DNA of 64,000 bases, taken from the NCBI GenBank assembly GCA_029558515.1, contig JAKQEM010000018.1:1-64000 (forward strand), given 5' to 3'. The position numbers were made by a program, and so were the translations under genes. The notes beneath the pieces were generated by a model that worked only from the letters and a program-made list of their open reading frames with translations, was not told where the DNA came from and searched no databases. Within the stretch, counting starts at the first letter, position 1, and the number at the start of each line of letters is the position of its first letter. Origin of the DNA: a bacterium. GTDB lineage: Bacteria; Patescibacteriota; Gracilibacteria; Peribacterales; Peribacteraceae. Of this stretch, positions 35,701 through 45,006 are shown piece by piece.

Positions 35701-37821
35701 TCACCCGTTGGACCGGGATTGCGTGACGCCGGAGCGCGAGACGATGATCTCCTCGGCGACGTTTTTCGGAACCTTGTAGTAGTGACTGGGCTCCATGGCG
35801 TAACTCGCGCGACCCTGCGTCATGGAACGCAGTTCCGTGGCGTACCCGAACATTTCCGCCAGCGGCACCTGCGCCGCGATGATCTTGGCCATGCCGCGAT
35901 CGGAGGTGCCCATGATCGTACCGCGGCGAGAATTCAGATCGCCCATGACGTCTCCGAGGAAGTTTTCGGGAACCGTCACTTCCACTTTCATGATCGGTTC
36001 GAGAATGACGGGATCGGCCTTGCGCGCGGTCTCTTGGAACCCGATGGACGCGGCGAACTTGTAGGCCATCTCGGAGGAGTCGACGTCGTGGTACGAACCG
36101 TCCAGCAGCTCGACCTTCACATCGACCACGGAGAATCCCGCAAGGATGCCGCGGCTCATGCCTTCCTGGAACCCCTTGTCGCACGGCGCGATGAATTCGC
36201 GCGGAATGCGGCCTCCCACCACGGAGTTGACGAACTCGTAACCCTTGCCGGGTTCCTGCGGCGTCAGTTTGAAGATGACGTGACCGTACTGTCCGCGACC
36301 GCCGGTCTGCTTGATGTACTTGCCCTCGCCATCGATCTCCTTGGTGATGGTCTCGCGATAGGCCACCTGCGGCGTGCCGACGTTCGTCTCCACCTTGAAT
36401 TCGCGACGCATGCGATCGACGAGGATATCCAAGTGCAGCTCTCCCATGCCCGCGATGATCGTCTGCGCCGTCTCATCATCGGTGTGGACGCGAAACGTAG
36501 GATCCTCCTCCGCCAGCTTCTGGAGGGCGATGCCCATGCGCTCCTGATCGGCCTTCGTTTTGGGTTCGATGGCGATGTGGATGACCGGTTCGGCGAAGGT
36601 GATCGACTCGAGCTGCACCGGCATGGATTCGTCACAGAGCGTGTCGCCCGTCCGCGCATCTTTCAATCCGATGACCGCGGCGATGTCACCGGCCTGCACC
36701 TCCGTGATTTCCTGACGCGAATTGGCGTGGAGACGTACGAGACGACCGATGCGATCTTTATTGCCGTTGCGCGGGTTGTAGACCGACGATCCGCTCTTCA
36801 GAACGCCCGAGTACACACGGATGAACGTCAGCTTCCCGACGAAGGGATCGGAGGCGATTTTGAACGCGAGCGCTGCAAGCGGCTCATTGTTATCGGCTTT
36901 GCGTTCGACAGGTTCACCGTTGGAAGGATTCGTCGCCTTGATGGCCGGAACATCGAGAGGAGAAGGCAGGTACGCGACGACTGCATTGAGTACGCGCTGC
37001 ACACCGATGTTTTTCAGTGACGATCCGCACAGAACCGGATAGACCTTGCCGGCAACGGTTGCCTTACGCAAACCCAGCATCAACTCAGCGTCCGTGAGAG
37101 CGCCGTTCTCCAGGAAAGCATCGATGAGATCGTCGTTGGCTTCCGCGACTTTCTCCATGAGAACCGCGCGATACTCCGCCACTTCGCTCTCCATATCCGC
37201 GGGGATGGGTTGCTCCGTGATGATTTCACCGTGTGCGCCGCTGAAGACGTACGCCTTCTTCGCAATGATATCAACGAGCCCCTTGAAGGTGTCCGCCGCC
37301 CCGATGGGCAGCTGAATGGCCACCGCATCTTTGCTGAGCCGATCGTGAATGGATGCCAGCGACATGAAGAAATCACCGCCGGTCTTATCCATTTTGTTGA
37401 TAAAGGCGAGTCGCGGCACATCGTACTTATCGGCCTGGCGCCACACCGTTTCGCTCTGCGGCTCCACGCCCTGTGAACCATCGAACACAACCACGCCGCC
37501 ATCCAGCACGCGGAGACTGCGCTCCACTTCGGCGGTGAAATCGACGTGGCCGGGTGTGTCGATCAAGTTGATGGTGATATCCTGCGACTCTTCCCCCTCA
37601 CCGGGTACCGGTGCCTTCCAGTGACACTGCGTGGCAGCCGCCGTGATGGTGATGCCTCGCTCGCGCTCCTGCTCCATCCAGTCCATGGTCGCCTCGCCTT
37701 CGTGCACTTCACCGATTTTATAGTTGATTCCCGTATAGAACAAAATGCGCTCGGACGTGGTGGTCTTTCCGGCATCGATATGTGCGATGATACCGATGTT
37801 TCGAACGTGTTTGAGGTCCAT
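35701..37821 (-). CDS. fusA: Elongation factor G
   Basis: The 706-residue GTPase drives ribosomal translocation. '[19 protein letters not shown]' (G1), '[21 protein letters not shown]' (G3) and '[16 protein letters not shown]' (G4) are intact. Domain II, domain III ('[18 protein letters not shown]'), domain IV ('[14 protein letters not shown]') and domain V ('[27 protein letters not shown]') follow in order. Length is normal. The ATG follows 'cctttcctttttccccgt', a clear pyrimidine leader. It sits on the same strand as rpsL and rpsG but is separated from rpsG by about 2 kb of accessory DNA. Confidence 0.97.
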   Translation of the reverse strand: MDLKHVRNIGIIAHIDAGKTTTSERILFYTGINYKIGEVHEGEATMDWMEQERERGITITAAATQCHWKAPVPGEGEESQDITINLIDTPGHVDFTAEVERSLRVLDGGVVVFDGSQGVEPQSETVWRQADKYDVPRLAFINKMDKTGGDFFMSLASIHDRLSKDAVAIQLPIGAADTFKGLVDIIAKKAYVFSGAHGEIITEQPIPADMESEVAEYRAVLMEKVAEANDDLIDAFLENGALTDAELMLGLRKATVAGKVYPVLCGSSLKNIGVQRVLNAVVAYLPSPLDVPAIKATNPSNGEPVERKADNNEPLAALAFKIASDPFVGKLTFIRVYSGVLKSGSSVYNPRNGNKDRIGRLVRLHANSRQEITEVQAGDIAAVIGLKDARTGDTLCDESMPVQLESITFAEPVIHIAIEPKTKADQERMGIALQKLAEEDPTFRVHTDDETAQTIIAGMGELHLDILVDRMRREFKVETNVGTPQVAYRETITKEIDGEGKYIKQTGGRGQYGHVIFKLTPQEPGKGYEFVNSVVGGRIPREFIAPCDKGFQEGMSRGILAGFSVVDVKVELLDGSYHDVDSSEMAYKFAASIGFQETARKADPVILEPIMKVEVTVPENFLGDVMGDLNSRRGTIMGTSDRGMAKIIAAQVPLAEMFGYATELRSMTQGRASYAMEPSHYYKVPKNVAEEIIVSRSGVTQSRSNG

Positions 37822-38120
37822 ACGGGGAAAAAGGAAAGGAAAAGCTGCAACTACTCACATCTCACGTCTCACAACTCACAGCTTTGAAGTGCGGAGACTC
37901 TACAGAAAGAAGGAAGGGGATGCAATACGGAGAATATCCTCATTGATCAACCAATCATCACCCAACGTCTCGCCTTGTGCGGAGTGCGAGGGGCTAAAAT
38001 GTTTCGTAGCCCGAAGCATTTGGGTGAAGAAATTTCGCATTCTTTGCCATCTTCAGAGCTAAATTTCTGAACCGTACAAGGCGTGTTATATGCTGTAGCA
38101 TTTTCTGCTAAGGTAGTATT
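37822..38120. other. fusA upstream spacer with heptamer-like repeats
   Basis: Close to fusA, 'ctcacatctcacgtctcacaactcac' (37855-37881) is a degenerate 7-mer array. The remainder is less GC-rich than the window average. It ends with TAAGGT (38109-38114) six bases before a short ORF. I see no other feature. Confidence 0.45.
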
Positions 38121-38327
38121 ATGGGTGAGAGATTGCCAACATATGCTGACGCTGAGGCGGCTATTGAATCATTGCCGATAGGTAACTCAGAACGAGGCAT
38201 TCTACTTGGATTGCTTGCAGCTCAGCGTGAGAGGGGAATAAACGATCAATTTGGTGAGATCATTAAAGAAGTCAAGAAAGCAAAAGCAAGAATCAAAAGA
38301 CTTGAATTGCCGCCATTTTGCGATTAA
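38121..38327 (+). CDS. Small hypothetical protein (68 residues)
   Basis: I do not recognise this product. It is helical and charged ('TYADAEAAIESLPIGNSERGILLGLLAAQRERG'), ending in a basic segment 'EVKKAKARIKRLELPPFCD'. No signal or membrane helix is present. A -10-like TAAGGT lies six bases before the ATG, the same leaderless geometry as larger genes, which is the main support for expression. It sits in the AT-richer accessory block that interrupts the rpsG-fusA neighbourhood, opposite in orientation to the ribosomal genes. Confidence 0.45.
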   Translation: MGERLPTYADAEAAIESLPIGNSERGILLGLLAAQRERGINDQFGEIIKEVKKAKARIKRLELPPFCD

Positions 38328-38416
38328 TGGAGCAGAAAAGGCTATTGCATATATCTATCACAAAACGCGCTCAACGATACGAAGCAATCCTCTGCAATCC
38401 ATGAGAACCTCTTTAG

Positions 38417-39103
38417 CTATTGAATATCTTGGGATTCAAGAGCTATCAGATGCTTTATCCTACAATTTGGCAATTGTTTCTGCAAAATGGCAAGATCCTT
38501 GTATTCCAAATTCTCCGATGATATACGCAATTCCTGGAGATGCGAAAGACCCGTCAGAATGGGAAATAATTTAGGTGTCACCTGTGTGGATGTCAGATTC
38601 AAGTGAGTAAGTTGTGTGAGACCCGCCAAATGCATTGCGGCAGCATCGTCTATCTCCGTGTATCCAAGATCAAGATTGCGCAATTCACTGAGCCTCCCGA
38701 TTATCCGCATGTGCCCTTCGGTCAACTTCCATAAACAGCAATTCAGTGTTTGCAGCTGAGTGAATTGTGGCAATGCTTGCCAACCAAAGCCATCGGCGTC
38801 AGGTATGACGGCCACATCCAAACCGGAAATAGAGCCTGCGAGTCCTTTATCTACCAACTTCTGTAATTGCTTTCCTTGATGGGGATACAATAGAAATAAC
38901 ACAATATCTGTTCTTCCTACAAATCTGGAAGGATCTGCAAGCAGATCATCAGGGGAAGGATAACATGTCTCGGTACTCCCTCCATAAAATGCTTCGCCAA
39001 CTGAGACTCTCACCTCCGTTTGGATTGCTTTCGGAGCACCATCAGCATTGGGTGCTCCTCTGCGCAACGTCGGCTGTAGAACCTCAAACTCTATACGAGG
39101 CAT
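38417..39103 (-). CDS. Leucine-rich repeat protein
   Basis: The 228-residue product ends in at least four leucine-rich repeats (residues about 110-225): 'FTQLQTLNCCLWKLTEGHM', 'LSELRNLDLGYTEIDDAAA', 'LTQLTHLNLTSTQVTPKLF' and 'LSHLQELRISSENLEYKDL'. The period is 23-24 residues and a Thr/Asn ladder marks the Planctomycete/CPR-style LRR. The first 100 residues show no known domain. No signal peptide is visible, so it is probably cytoplasmic and used for protein contact. The frame opens at 39343, but I take the ATG at 39103, which avoids overlap with the next gene. An overlapping plus-strand frame (38251-38574) is a shadow. Confidence 0.68.
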   Translation of the reverse strand: MPRIEFEVLQPTLRRGAPNADGAPKAIQTEVRVSVGEAFYGGSTETCYPSPDDLLADPSRFVGRTDIVLFLLYPHQGKQLQKLVDKGLAGSISGLDVAVIPDADGFGWQALPQFTQLQTLNCCLWKLTEGHMRIIGRLSELRNLDLGYTEIDDAAAMHLAGLTQLTHLNLTSTQVTPKLFPILTGLSHLQELRISSENLEYKDLAILQKQLPNCRIKHLIALESQDIQ

Positions 39104-39168
39104 AGAACATGGGAGAACTGACTTACCAATTCTCTTCCTCCTTTCTTGAAAGGGCAAGAAGTGTCCTC

Positions 39169-39513
39169 TTACGCCGCCACTCGGTGCTCCCGCTCCACCC
39201 TCTTTCCCAAATGATTTAAGTTTCGCTGCGTCGCCAGTTGCACATCCTGCCTTTCTTTGTTCCAGAAAGGAATCCATGGGAGATGAACAGCCAATTGAGC
39301 AACGCTCCCCCCGCCGCGCAGCATGCCTTTCACGACCTCCCACGTCAGCTTGAATGGCAAAAAAACAGTACTCCCCAGTGCCTCACCAAAGGCACGCCGC
39401 GTCGCCCCCTTCTCACCTTCAATCCAGCGAATGGGTAACGTAAACGGTGCCCCCGCCATCTTCTGTATCGTTTTTCCCATTTCCCTGCTGACACCTTCAA
39501 TTGTTTTCAACAT
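39169..39513 (-). CDS. Hypothetical protein, 114 residues
   Basis: I do not recognise this product. It contains an amphipathic N-terminus ('MLKTIEGVSREMGKTIQKMAG'), a central segment 'LGSTVFLPFKLTWEVVKGMLRGGG' that could associate with a membrane, and a basic tail. The ATG at 39513 lies eight bases after TACAAT (plus 39522-39527), so a leaderless transcript is predicted. It lies just upstream of the LRR gene on the same strand and may form a two-gene unit with it. The codon use and AT content differ from the flanking ribosomal genes. Confidence 0.5.
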   Translation of the reverse strand: MLKTIEGVSREMGKTIQKMAGAPFTLPIRWIEGEKGATRRAFGEALGSTVFLPFKLTWEVVKGMLRGGGSVAQLAVHLPWIPFWNKERQDVQLATQRNLNHLGKRVEREHRVAA

Positions 39514-39596
39514 ATACGTCAATTGTACACTATTCTTTACAATTCTGCTACTGCAAAAGCTCTGGTGCCTTTAGCTCGCAACCCGTTTACCTGCAG

Positions 39597-39825
39597 TCAT
39601 ACATACCAACAGGAGTATCTTTGGGGAAATCTGCAAGAGTCAACTCCAGAAATGCCCGCCGATCCTCCGGGATATTCAGATACGGCAAATGTTTCGCAAG
39701 AGCGCAGCATTCAGCTTTGTACCATTGAGCCCATACAGAATTTTATGTTCCAACTCCCACCGCTCCACAATGGTACCTTTTCTCAGTATTGTGATGTCAT
39801 AGTCCCAGGCGCGCAAGGCAACAGT
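39597..39825 (-). pseudogene. Possible frameshifted gene remnant
   Basis: On the minus strand one frame reads 'LRAWDYDITILRKGTIVERW...ILYGLNG' and stops. A second frame continues with '...ALAKHLPYLNIPEDRRAFLE...' to a TAA at plus 39597-39599. Both segments look like ordinary protein sequence and adjoin at about 39700, which suggests a single-base frameshift in a decayed gene. I cannot name the family. The 105-residue plus-strand frame here has poorer protein character. A chance effect is possible. Confidence 0.3.
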
Positions 39826-39856
39826 TTACACCCTCTTTGAGGAGGGAGCACAGTGC

Positions 39857-40309
39857 CTATTTGGCCAAATGAGCGAATGCCTTGTTTGCTTGCGCCATCT
39901 TGATGACGTCCTGCTTCTTCTTGAAAGCCCCTCCCTGTTCAGCGGACGCATCCAGCAGTTCCAACGCGAGCTTCTGCGCCATGGGGATTCCCTTACGATC
40001 GCGCGCCGCTCCCAGAATCCAACGGAAGGAAAGCGCCGTTTGACGTTTGGGCGTCACTTCCACCGGCACCTGATACACGGAGCCCGCCACGCGCTTTGGA
40101 CGGACTTCGACCATGGGAGTCACATTGAGCAGCGCCTTGTTGAAGACTTCAATGGGATCTTCCTTCGTGCGGGTCTTGATCACTGCGAGCGTGTCTTTGA
40201 AGACACGTCGCGCCGTGGATTTCTTCCCGTCCTTCATGAGACAGTTGATGAACTTCTCTATTTGAGGGCTGGAACCTTCGGGGACGTAGACTTTGACGGG
40301 ACGGGCCAT
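39857..40309 (-). CDS. rpsG: Small ribosomal subunit protein uS7
   Basis: The 150-residue product begins 'MARPVKVYVPEGSSPQIEKFINCLMKDGKKSTA' and carries 'EVFNKALLNVTPMVEVRPKRVAGSVYQVPVEV' signatures of uS7, with the C-terminal 'GGAFKKKQDVIKMAQANKAFAHLAK'. uS7 nucleates assembly of the 30S head and lines the E site. Length is typical of bacterial uS7. The ATG is preceded by 'aatcccttcctccc', a pyrimidine leader continuous with heptamer repeats. It lies 91 bases downstream of rpsL. Confidence 0.96.
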   Translation of the reverse strand: MARPVKVYVPEGSSPQIEKFINCLMKDGKKSTARRVFKDTLAVIKTRTKEDPIEVFNKALLNVTPMVEVRPKRVAGSVYQVPVEVTPKRQTALSFRWILGAARDRKGIPMAQKLALELLDASAEQGGAFKKKQDVIKMAQANKAFAHLAK

Positions 40310-40400
40310 GGGAGGAAGGGATTAGGGATTAGGGATTAGGGATTTGGACTTAGGGATTCGTTGGTTCGTCACTCATCACTCAAAACTCAAAACTCATCAC
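40310..40400 (-). repeat. Heptamer-repeat spacer between rpsL and rpsG
   Basis: In the direction of transcription the spacer reads GAGTTTT-type and then CCTAATC-type 7-mers (three consecutive 'cctaatc' units) and ends at the rpsG ATG. The same two motif types recur at the other STRR-like spacers of the window. Confidence 0.75.
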
Positions 40401-40832
40401 TCAACTCTTCGCTCCGGCTTTCGGCTTGCGGGCGCCGTAGCGAGAACGACCCTGCTTGCGGTTGCGGACGCCTTCGGTATCCAGCACGCCGCGAACGATG
40501 TGATAACGGACACCCGGAAGATCTTTCACGCGGCCGCCGCGGACCAGGACCACCGAGTGCTCCTGGAGGTTATGCCCCTCTCCCATGATGTACGCCTTCA
40601 CTTCGTGGCCGTTGGTCAGGCGCACGCGGGCGATCTTGCGAAGAGCGGAGTTGGGTTTCTTCGGCGTCATCGTGGTGACTTTCAGGCACACCCCGCGCTT
40701 GAACGGCGCGCCGCCGGGCAACGAAACGGGACGCATCTTGAGGGCGTTCCACGTGTACTGGAGCGCGGGAGCTTTGCTCTTGGTGCGCTTATCCTTGCGA
40801 GGCTTGCGGATCAACTGATTGATGGTCGGCAT
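40401..40832 (-). CDS. rpsL: Small ribosomal subunit protein uS12
   Basis: The 143-residue product starts '[24 protein letters not shown]' and contains '[51 protein letters not shown]'-type uS12 core. The Lys of '[11 protein letters not shown]' is the classic streptomycin-resistance position, and '[15 protein letters not shown]' follows. uS12 shapes the decoding centre. It is slightly longer than the E. coli protein, through its N- and C-terminal extensions. The leader is a long pyrimidine run ('ccctctcctccctcc'...'ccccacccc'). It lies 42 bases after rpoC. Confidence 0.96.
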   Translation of the reverse strand: MPTINQLIRKPRKDKRTKSKAPALQYTWNALKMRPVSLPGGAPFKRGVCLKVTTMTPKKPNSALRKIARVRLTNGHEVKAYIMGEGHNLQEHSVVLVRGGRVKDLPGVRYHIVRGVLDTEGVRNRKQGRSRYGARKPKAGAKS

Positions 40833-40874
40833 GGGGTGGGGATAGTAATGGAGGGAGGAGAGGGAGTAAAGGGC

Positions 40875-43800
40875 TCATTCTTCCTCATTGCGATCTCGAT
40901 ACACCTGGCCCGTGGGAATGAGGCGTCCGATAATGACGTTCTCCTTCAAACCGTGGAGCATATCGATCTTGCGTGTGGTAGCGGCATCCACGAGGACGCG
41001 AATGGTTTCCTGGAAGGAAGCACCGGAGAGCCAGCTATCCGTGGCCAACGCCACGCGCGTGATCCCGAGGAGCAACTGCTCGTAGGTGGCGGGCTTCCCC
41101 ATCTCGGCCTTCTTCGCGCCTTTGTTCTGCTTCAGGATGCGTTCGTTTTCATAGTCGACATCTCCCTTGTCGGCGACTTCTCCGGGGAGGAACGCGGTGG
41201 TGCCGGCGTCGGAGACGCGGACCTTGCTGAACATCTTGCGCACGATGATCTCCAGGTGTTTGTCATTGATTGTTTGCCCTTGGGAGGCGTAGATGTGCTG
41301 CACCTCCTGGACGACGTAATTCTGAACGGCGTAGACACCTTTCTTCTCCAACAAATCCTGAAGGTTATAGTGTCCGAGATTCAGCGCGTCGCCGACTTTG
41401 ACGCGCATGCCGGTCTTCACCGTGAGGGATTCTCGCGCACCGAACGTGTAACCGGCGTCCTGCAATTCATTGTGCTTCACGCGGATGACGCCGTCCTCGG
41501 CCTGGGTGATCTTGCCGGCGCAGGTGGCGCGCACGACGGATTTGTCGAAACGAGATCTGGCCAGAATGGCGCGCTCGGCGACCTCCTCGCCCTTCGCGAC
41601 GGCGATATCGAATCCCGCTTGCAGACGGAACGTGTCCTCACCGGGCTCTTCCTCCTGCACGTGCACGGTGGTCTTGCCGCCCTGATGACTCACTTTCACC
41701 ACACCCGTGATGTCGGCAAGCTGCGCGGACGTACGCGGATTTCGCGCTTCAAAGAGTTCCTCCACGCGCGTGAGACCCTGCGTGATGTCGGCCCCCTCCG
41801 CGACGCCTCCCATGTGGAAGGTGCGCATGGTCAGCTGCGTTCCCGGTTCACCGATGGATTGCGCTGCAATGATGCCCACGGGCGTTCCGATCTTCACGGT
41901 CTTGTTGTCCCCGAGGTCACGGCCATAGCACTTCTGACAGATGCCCTGCTTCGTCTTGCAAGTCATGATCGATCGCACGGCCACTTCCGTGATCTTGTTC
42001 TTGTGCATGAGTTCCAGCAGATCCGCATCGATCTCGACGTCACGCTTGGCCAGGATCTCTCCCTTCTCGTTTTTCAGATCGATGCCGAGCGTCCGCCCGA
42101 AGATGCGGCTCTCGAACTTCTCACCGATGCGCTCGGAATCTTCCTGAGTGATGACATGGATATCCGTGGAACCGCAGTCATTTTCACGGATGATGATGTC
42201 CTGCACCGCATCGACGAGACGACGTGTCAAGTAGCCTGCCTCCGCGGTTTTCAGAGCGGTGTCCGACTTGCCTTTGCGTCCTCCGTGCGTGGCGATGAAG
42301 TACTCCAATACGGAGAATCCACCTTTCAGGTTGCTCTTGATGGGCAGTTCAATGGTGCGACCGGAGGGATTGGCGACCAATCCTTTCATGCCTCCCAGCT
42401 GCGTGACCTGGCCCCAGTTTCCGCGTGCGCCGGAATCGATCACGTAGGTGATGTCATTCTCGGGAAGCTCCAGGAAACCGCGAACCATCGCATTCGTCAC
42501 TTCGTTCTTCGTGTCGCTCCAAATGCGGATGGCGTGGTTGTAGCGCTCATCGGCGGTGATGAAGCCCTTCCAGAAGAAGTTGTTCATCTGGCGGATTTTC
42601 TCGTCGGCCTCCGCGACGAACGCGTCGTATGCAGGCGGCACCACCACATCGCTCGCCGCGACGGAAATGCCAGAGATGGTGGCATATTTGAAACCGGTGT
42701 CCTTGATGCGATCCGCAAACCGGACCGTCTCCTCTTCGCCCGCCAACTCCAGCGCGCGCGCTATCAAGTTACTGAGCCCCTTCTTGGTGAGCGCCTGCGT
42801 TACGTGGCCGAGTCCCTCGGGCATGATCTCCTCGAAGAGGATGCGGCCGACCGACGTATCGATGATCTCGGTCTTCCCCTCCTCCCCTCCGGAGACCGGC
42901 ACGCGCACCTTCACCTTCGCCTGCAGATCCACCACGCCCGCATCGTTGGCAAGAATCGCTTCCTCGGCGCTCGAAAAGACCATTCCTTCCCCCTTCTTGC
43001 CATCGTGCACCTGCGTGAGGAAGTAGCATCCGACCACCATGTCCTGCACCGGGTTGATGATCGGCTCTCCCGCGGAGGGCTTCAGGACGTTCCGGGTGGA
43101 GGCCATCAGATGCCTGGCTTCTTCCTGCGCCTTCTCCCCCAGCGGCACGTGGACGGCCATTTGATCTCCGTCGAAATCGGCGTTGAAAGCCGTGCAGGCG
43201 AGCGGGTGCAACTGGATGGCCAAACCCTCGATGAGCGTCGGCTGAAAAGCCTGTATGCCCAGACGGTGGAGCGTCGGAGCGCGGTTGAGGAGCACGTACT
43301 TGTCCTTGATCACTTCCTCCAGAATGTCCCACACTTCCTTGCCGCTGTCCTGGATGAGGCGCTCGGCGGCTTTCACGTTGTGCGCCAGTTCGCGGCGAAT
43401 GATGGTGCCGATGACGAACGGCTTGAAGAGTTTCATCGCCATTTCCTTGGGCAATCCGCACTGCGTGAGTTTGAGATGCGGTCCCACGACGATGACGGAA
43501 CGCCCGGAGTAGTCGACGCGCTTTCCGAGGAGATTCTGACGGAAGCGTCCCTGCTTGCCCTTCAACATATCCGAGAGCGAACGGAGCTTGCGCCGGTCTC
43601 CCGCCGTGAAGAGCGTTTTGCCGCCGCGAGCGGAGTTGTTGAGCAGCGTATCGACGGCCTCCTGCAACATGCGCTTCTCGTTGCGGCAGATGACTTCCGG
43701 CGCACCGATACTCATGAGTTTCTTCAAGCGGGAGTTTCTGTTGATGACACGGCGGTAGAGATCGTTTAGGTCCGACGCGGCGAAGCGTCCGCCATCCAGC

Positions 43801-44744
43801 TGCACCATCGGACGAAGATCCGGAGGCAACACGGGCAAACGCGTGGGAATCATCCAGGAGGGATCGATGCCGGCCTGGACGACGGAACTGACGAACTTCA
43901 TCCGCTTCATGATCTTCTTGAGCTTCTGGCCCGAGGACTTCTCGCGCTCCGCCTGCAACGTCTGCGCCAGCGTCGGCAAATCGATGTTCATCATCACTTC
44001 CCGCAGCGATTCCGCTCCGGTACCGGCACGGAACACATGGCCGAATTTCATGTTCATCTCACGAAACTTGAGCTCCGAGAGTACCGATCCCAGTGCAAGA
44101 TTCTGCAGATCCTCAAGCGCTTCGCGGTGATTGTTCTTCAGTGCTTCGAGACGATCCGCCGCTTCCTTGTCCAACGCATCGAGCTGCGCGCGGGTCGCAT
44201 TGCCCTCTTCCAATTTCTTCTTGGCTTCCTCGTACTCGCGCGTCACCTGCTTCTTGCGGTTCTCCATGGAACCGTTGAGTTCCTTCTCCGCCTCGCCCTT
44301 CGCCTCTTCGTTCACCGTGATGACGATGTACGCGGCGAAGTAGACGATTTGTTCGAGTGTCTTGATGGGGAGATCGAGCAGCAGTCCAATGCGCGACGGG
44401 CTCGAGCGCAGGAACCAGATGTGGGCGACGGGCACGGCCAGGTTGATGTGACCCATGCGCTCGCGTCGGACGATCGACCGCGTCACCTCCACGCCACACT
44501 TCTCGCAGACGACACCCTTGTAGCGGATCCCTTTGTATTTGCCGCAGAAACACTGGAAGTTCTTGGTGGGTCCGAAGATACGCTCGCAGAAGAGGCCGTC
44601 GGGCTCCGCGCGCTGGGTGCGGTAATTGACGGTCTCGGCCTTGGTCACTTCTCCGCGGGACCACGTCAAAATGTCATCGGGGCTGGCGACGGAGAGCGCG
44701 ATGGCGTCGAAACTGTCGGTGGCGGCGGTGGGGGCGGAAGGCAT
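40875..44744 (-). CDS. rpoC: RNA polymerase beta' subunit
   Basis: The 1289-residue product keeps the N-terminal zinc ribbon 'CFCGKYKGIRYKGVVCEKCGVEV', the lid/rudder region, the catalytic 'NADFDGDQMAVHVPL' near residue 520, the bridge-helix/trigger-loop zone ('NWGQVTQLGGMKGLVANP', 'ILEYFIATHGGRKGKSDTALKTA'-type), and the second zinc site ('CKTKQGICQKCYGRDL'). A coiled-coil insert at residues 150-220 is normal. It starts behind 'ctttctctaccttttt'. rpoB, nearly always next to rpoC, is not upstream; a terminator and an unrelated giant gene are there instead. Confidence 0.97.
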   Translation of the reverse strand: MPSAPTAATDSFDAIALSVASPDDILTWSRGEVTKAETVNYRTQRAEPDGLFCERIFGPTKNFQCFCGKYKGIRYKGVVCEKCGVEVTRSIVRRERMGHINLAVPVAHIWFLRSSPSRIGLLLDLPIKTLEQIVYFAAYIVITVNEEAKGEAEKELNGSMENRKKQVTREYEEAKKKLEEGNATRAQLDALDKEAADRLEALKNNHREALEDLQNLALGSVLSELKFREMNMKFGHVFRAGTGAESLREVMMNIDLPTLAQTLQAEREKSSGQKLKKIMKRMKFVSSVVQAGIDPSWMIPTRLPVLPPDLRPMVQLDGGRFAASDLNDLYRRVINRNSRLKKLMSIGAPEVICRNEKRMLQEAVDTLLNNSARGGKTLFTAGDRRKLRSLSDMLKGKQGRFRQNLLGKRVDYSGRSVIVVGPHLKLTQCGLPKEMAMKLFKPFVIGTIIRRELAHNVKAAERLIQDSGKEVWDILEEVIKDKYVLLNRAPTLHRLGIQAFQPTLIEGLAIQLHPLACTAFNADFDGDQMAVHVPLGEKAQEEARHLMASTRNVLKPSAGEPIINPVQDMVVGCYFLTQVHDGKKGEGMVFSSAEEAILANDAGVVDLQAKVKVRVPVSGGEEGKTEIIDTSVGRILFEEIMPEGLGHVTQALTKKGLSNLIARALELAGEEETVRFADRIKDTGFKYATISGISVAASDVVVPPAYDAFVAEADEKIRQMNNFFWKGFITADERYNHAIRIWSDTKNEVTNAMVRGFLELPENDITYVIDSGARGNWGQVTQLGGMKGLVANPSGRTIELPIKSNLKGGFSVLEYFIATHGGRKGKSDTALKTAEAGYLTRRLVDAVQDIIIRENDCGSTDIHVITQEDSERIGEKFESRIFGRTLGIDLKNEKGEILAKRDVEIDADLLELMHKNKITEVAVRSIMTCKTKQGICQKCYGRDLGDNKTVKIGTPVGIIAAQSIGEPGTQLTMRTFHMGGVAEGADITQGLTRVEELFEARNPRTSAQLADITGVVKVSHQGGKTTVHVQEEEPGEDTFRLQAGFDIAVAKGEEVAERAILARSRFDKSVVRATCAGKITQAEDGVIRVKHNELQDAGYTFGARESLTVKTGMRVKVGDALNLGHYNLQDLLEKKGVYAVQNYVVQEVQHIYASQGQTINDKHLEIIVRKMFSKVRVSDAGTTAFLPGEVADKGDVDYENERILKQNKGAKKAEMGKPATYEQLLLGITRVALATDSWLSGASFQETIRVLVDAATTRKIDMLHGLKENVIIGRLIPTGQVYRDRNEEE

Positions 44745-44769
44745 AAAAAGGTAGAGAAAGTAAGAAAAG

Positions 44770-44880
44770 GCAGAAAGGGTGGATGAGGACGAAGGACTAG
44801 GGACTAAAGATTCAGACTTCGGAACGAACTACCAATCGCTAACCACTAACCACTTATCACTAATCACTACATATGAAATC
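44770..44880 (-). repeat. Heptamer-repeat tract upstream of rpoC
   Basis: Read toward rpoC, the region holds units such as GTGATTA, GTGGTTA and AGTCCTT. They are degenerate and not perfectly phased. It lies between the terminator at 44948-44976 and the rpoC leader. Confidence 0.55.
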
Positions 44881-44947
44881 CCGCCTCGCCCGGCGGCGTT
44901 CGTCTCAAACGCGCGGGAAAGGACGGTGAATGTGAGGGTATTGTACG

Positions 44948-44976
44948 AAAAAACCCTCGGAGTGCAAGGGGTTTTG
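44948..44976 (-). terminator. Intrinsic terminator downstream of the J-domain gene
   Basis: On the minus strand AAAACCC and GGGTTTT pair around a 12-base loop, followed by a run of T. The symmetry of A and T tracts also allows it to act on the plus strand. It separates the 45007-48525 gene from rpoC. Confidence 0.65.
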
Positions 44977-45006
44977 AGCATCATTTCATGACACAAATAA
45001 TAATGG

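Noticed and set aside
38251-38574. A 107-codon plus-strand ORF
   Set aside because: It overlaps the LRR gene antisense and the end of the 38121 ORF. The LRR repeat pattern is strong evidence for the minus strand.
40344-43769. A 1141-codon plus-strand open frame antisense to rpoC and rpsL
   Set aside because: It is the complement of well-conserved genes. Its length comes from the GC-rich codon use of those genes, and its translation has no domain character.
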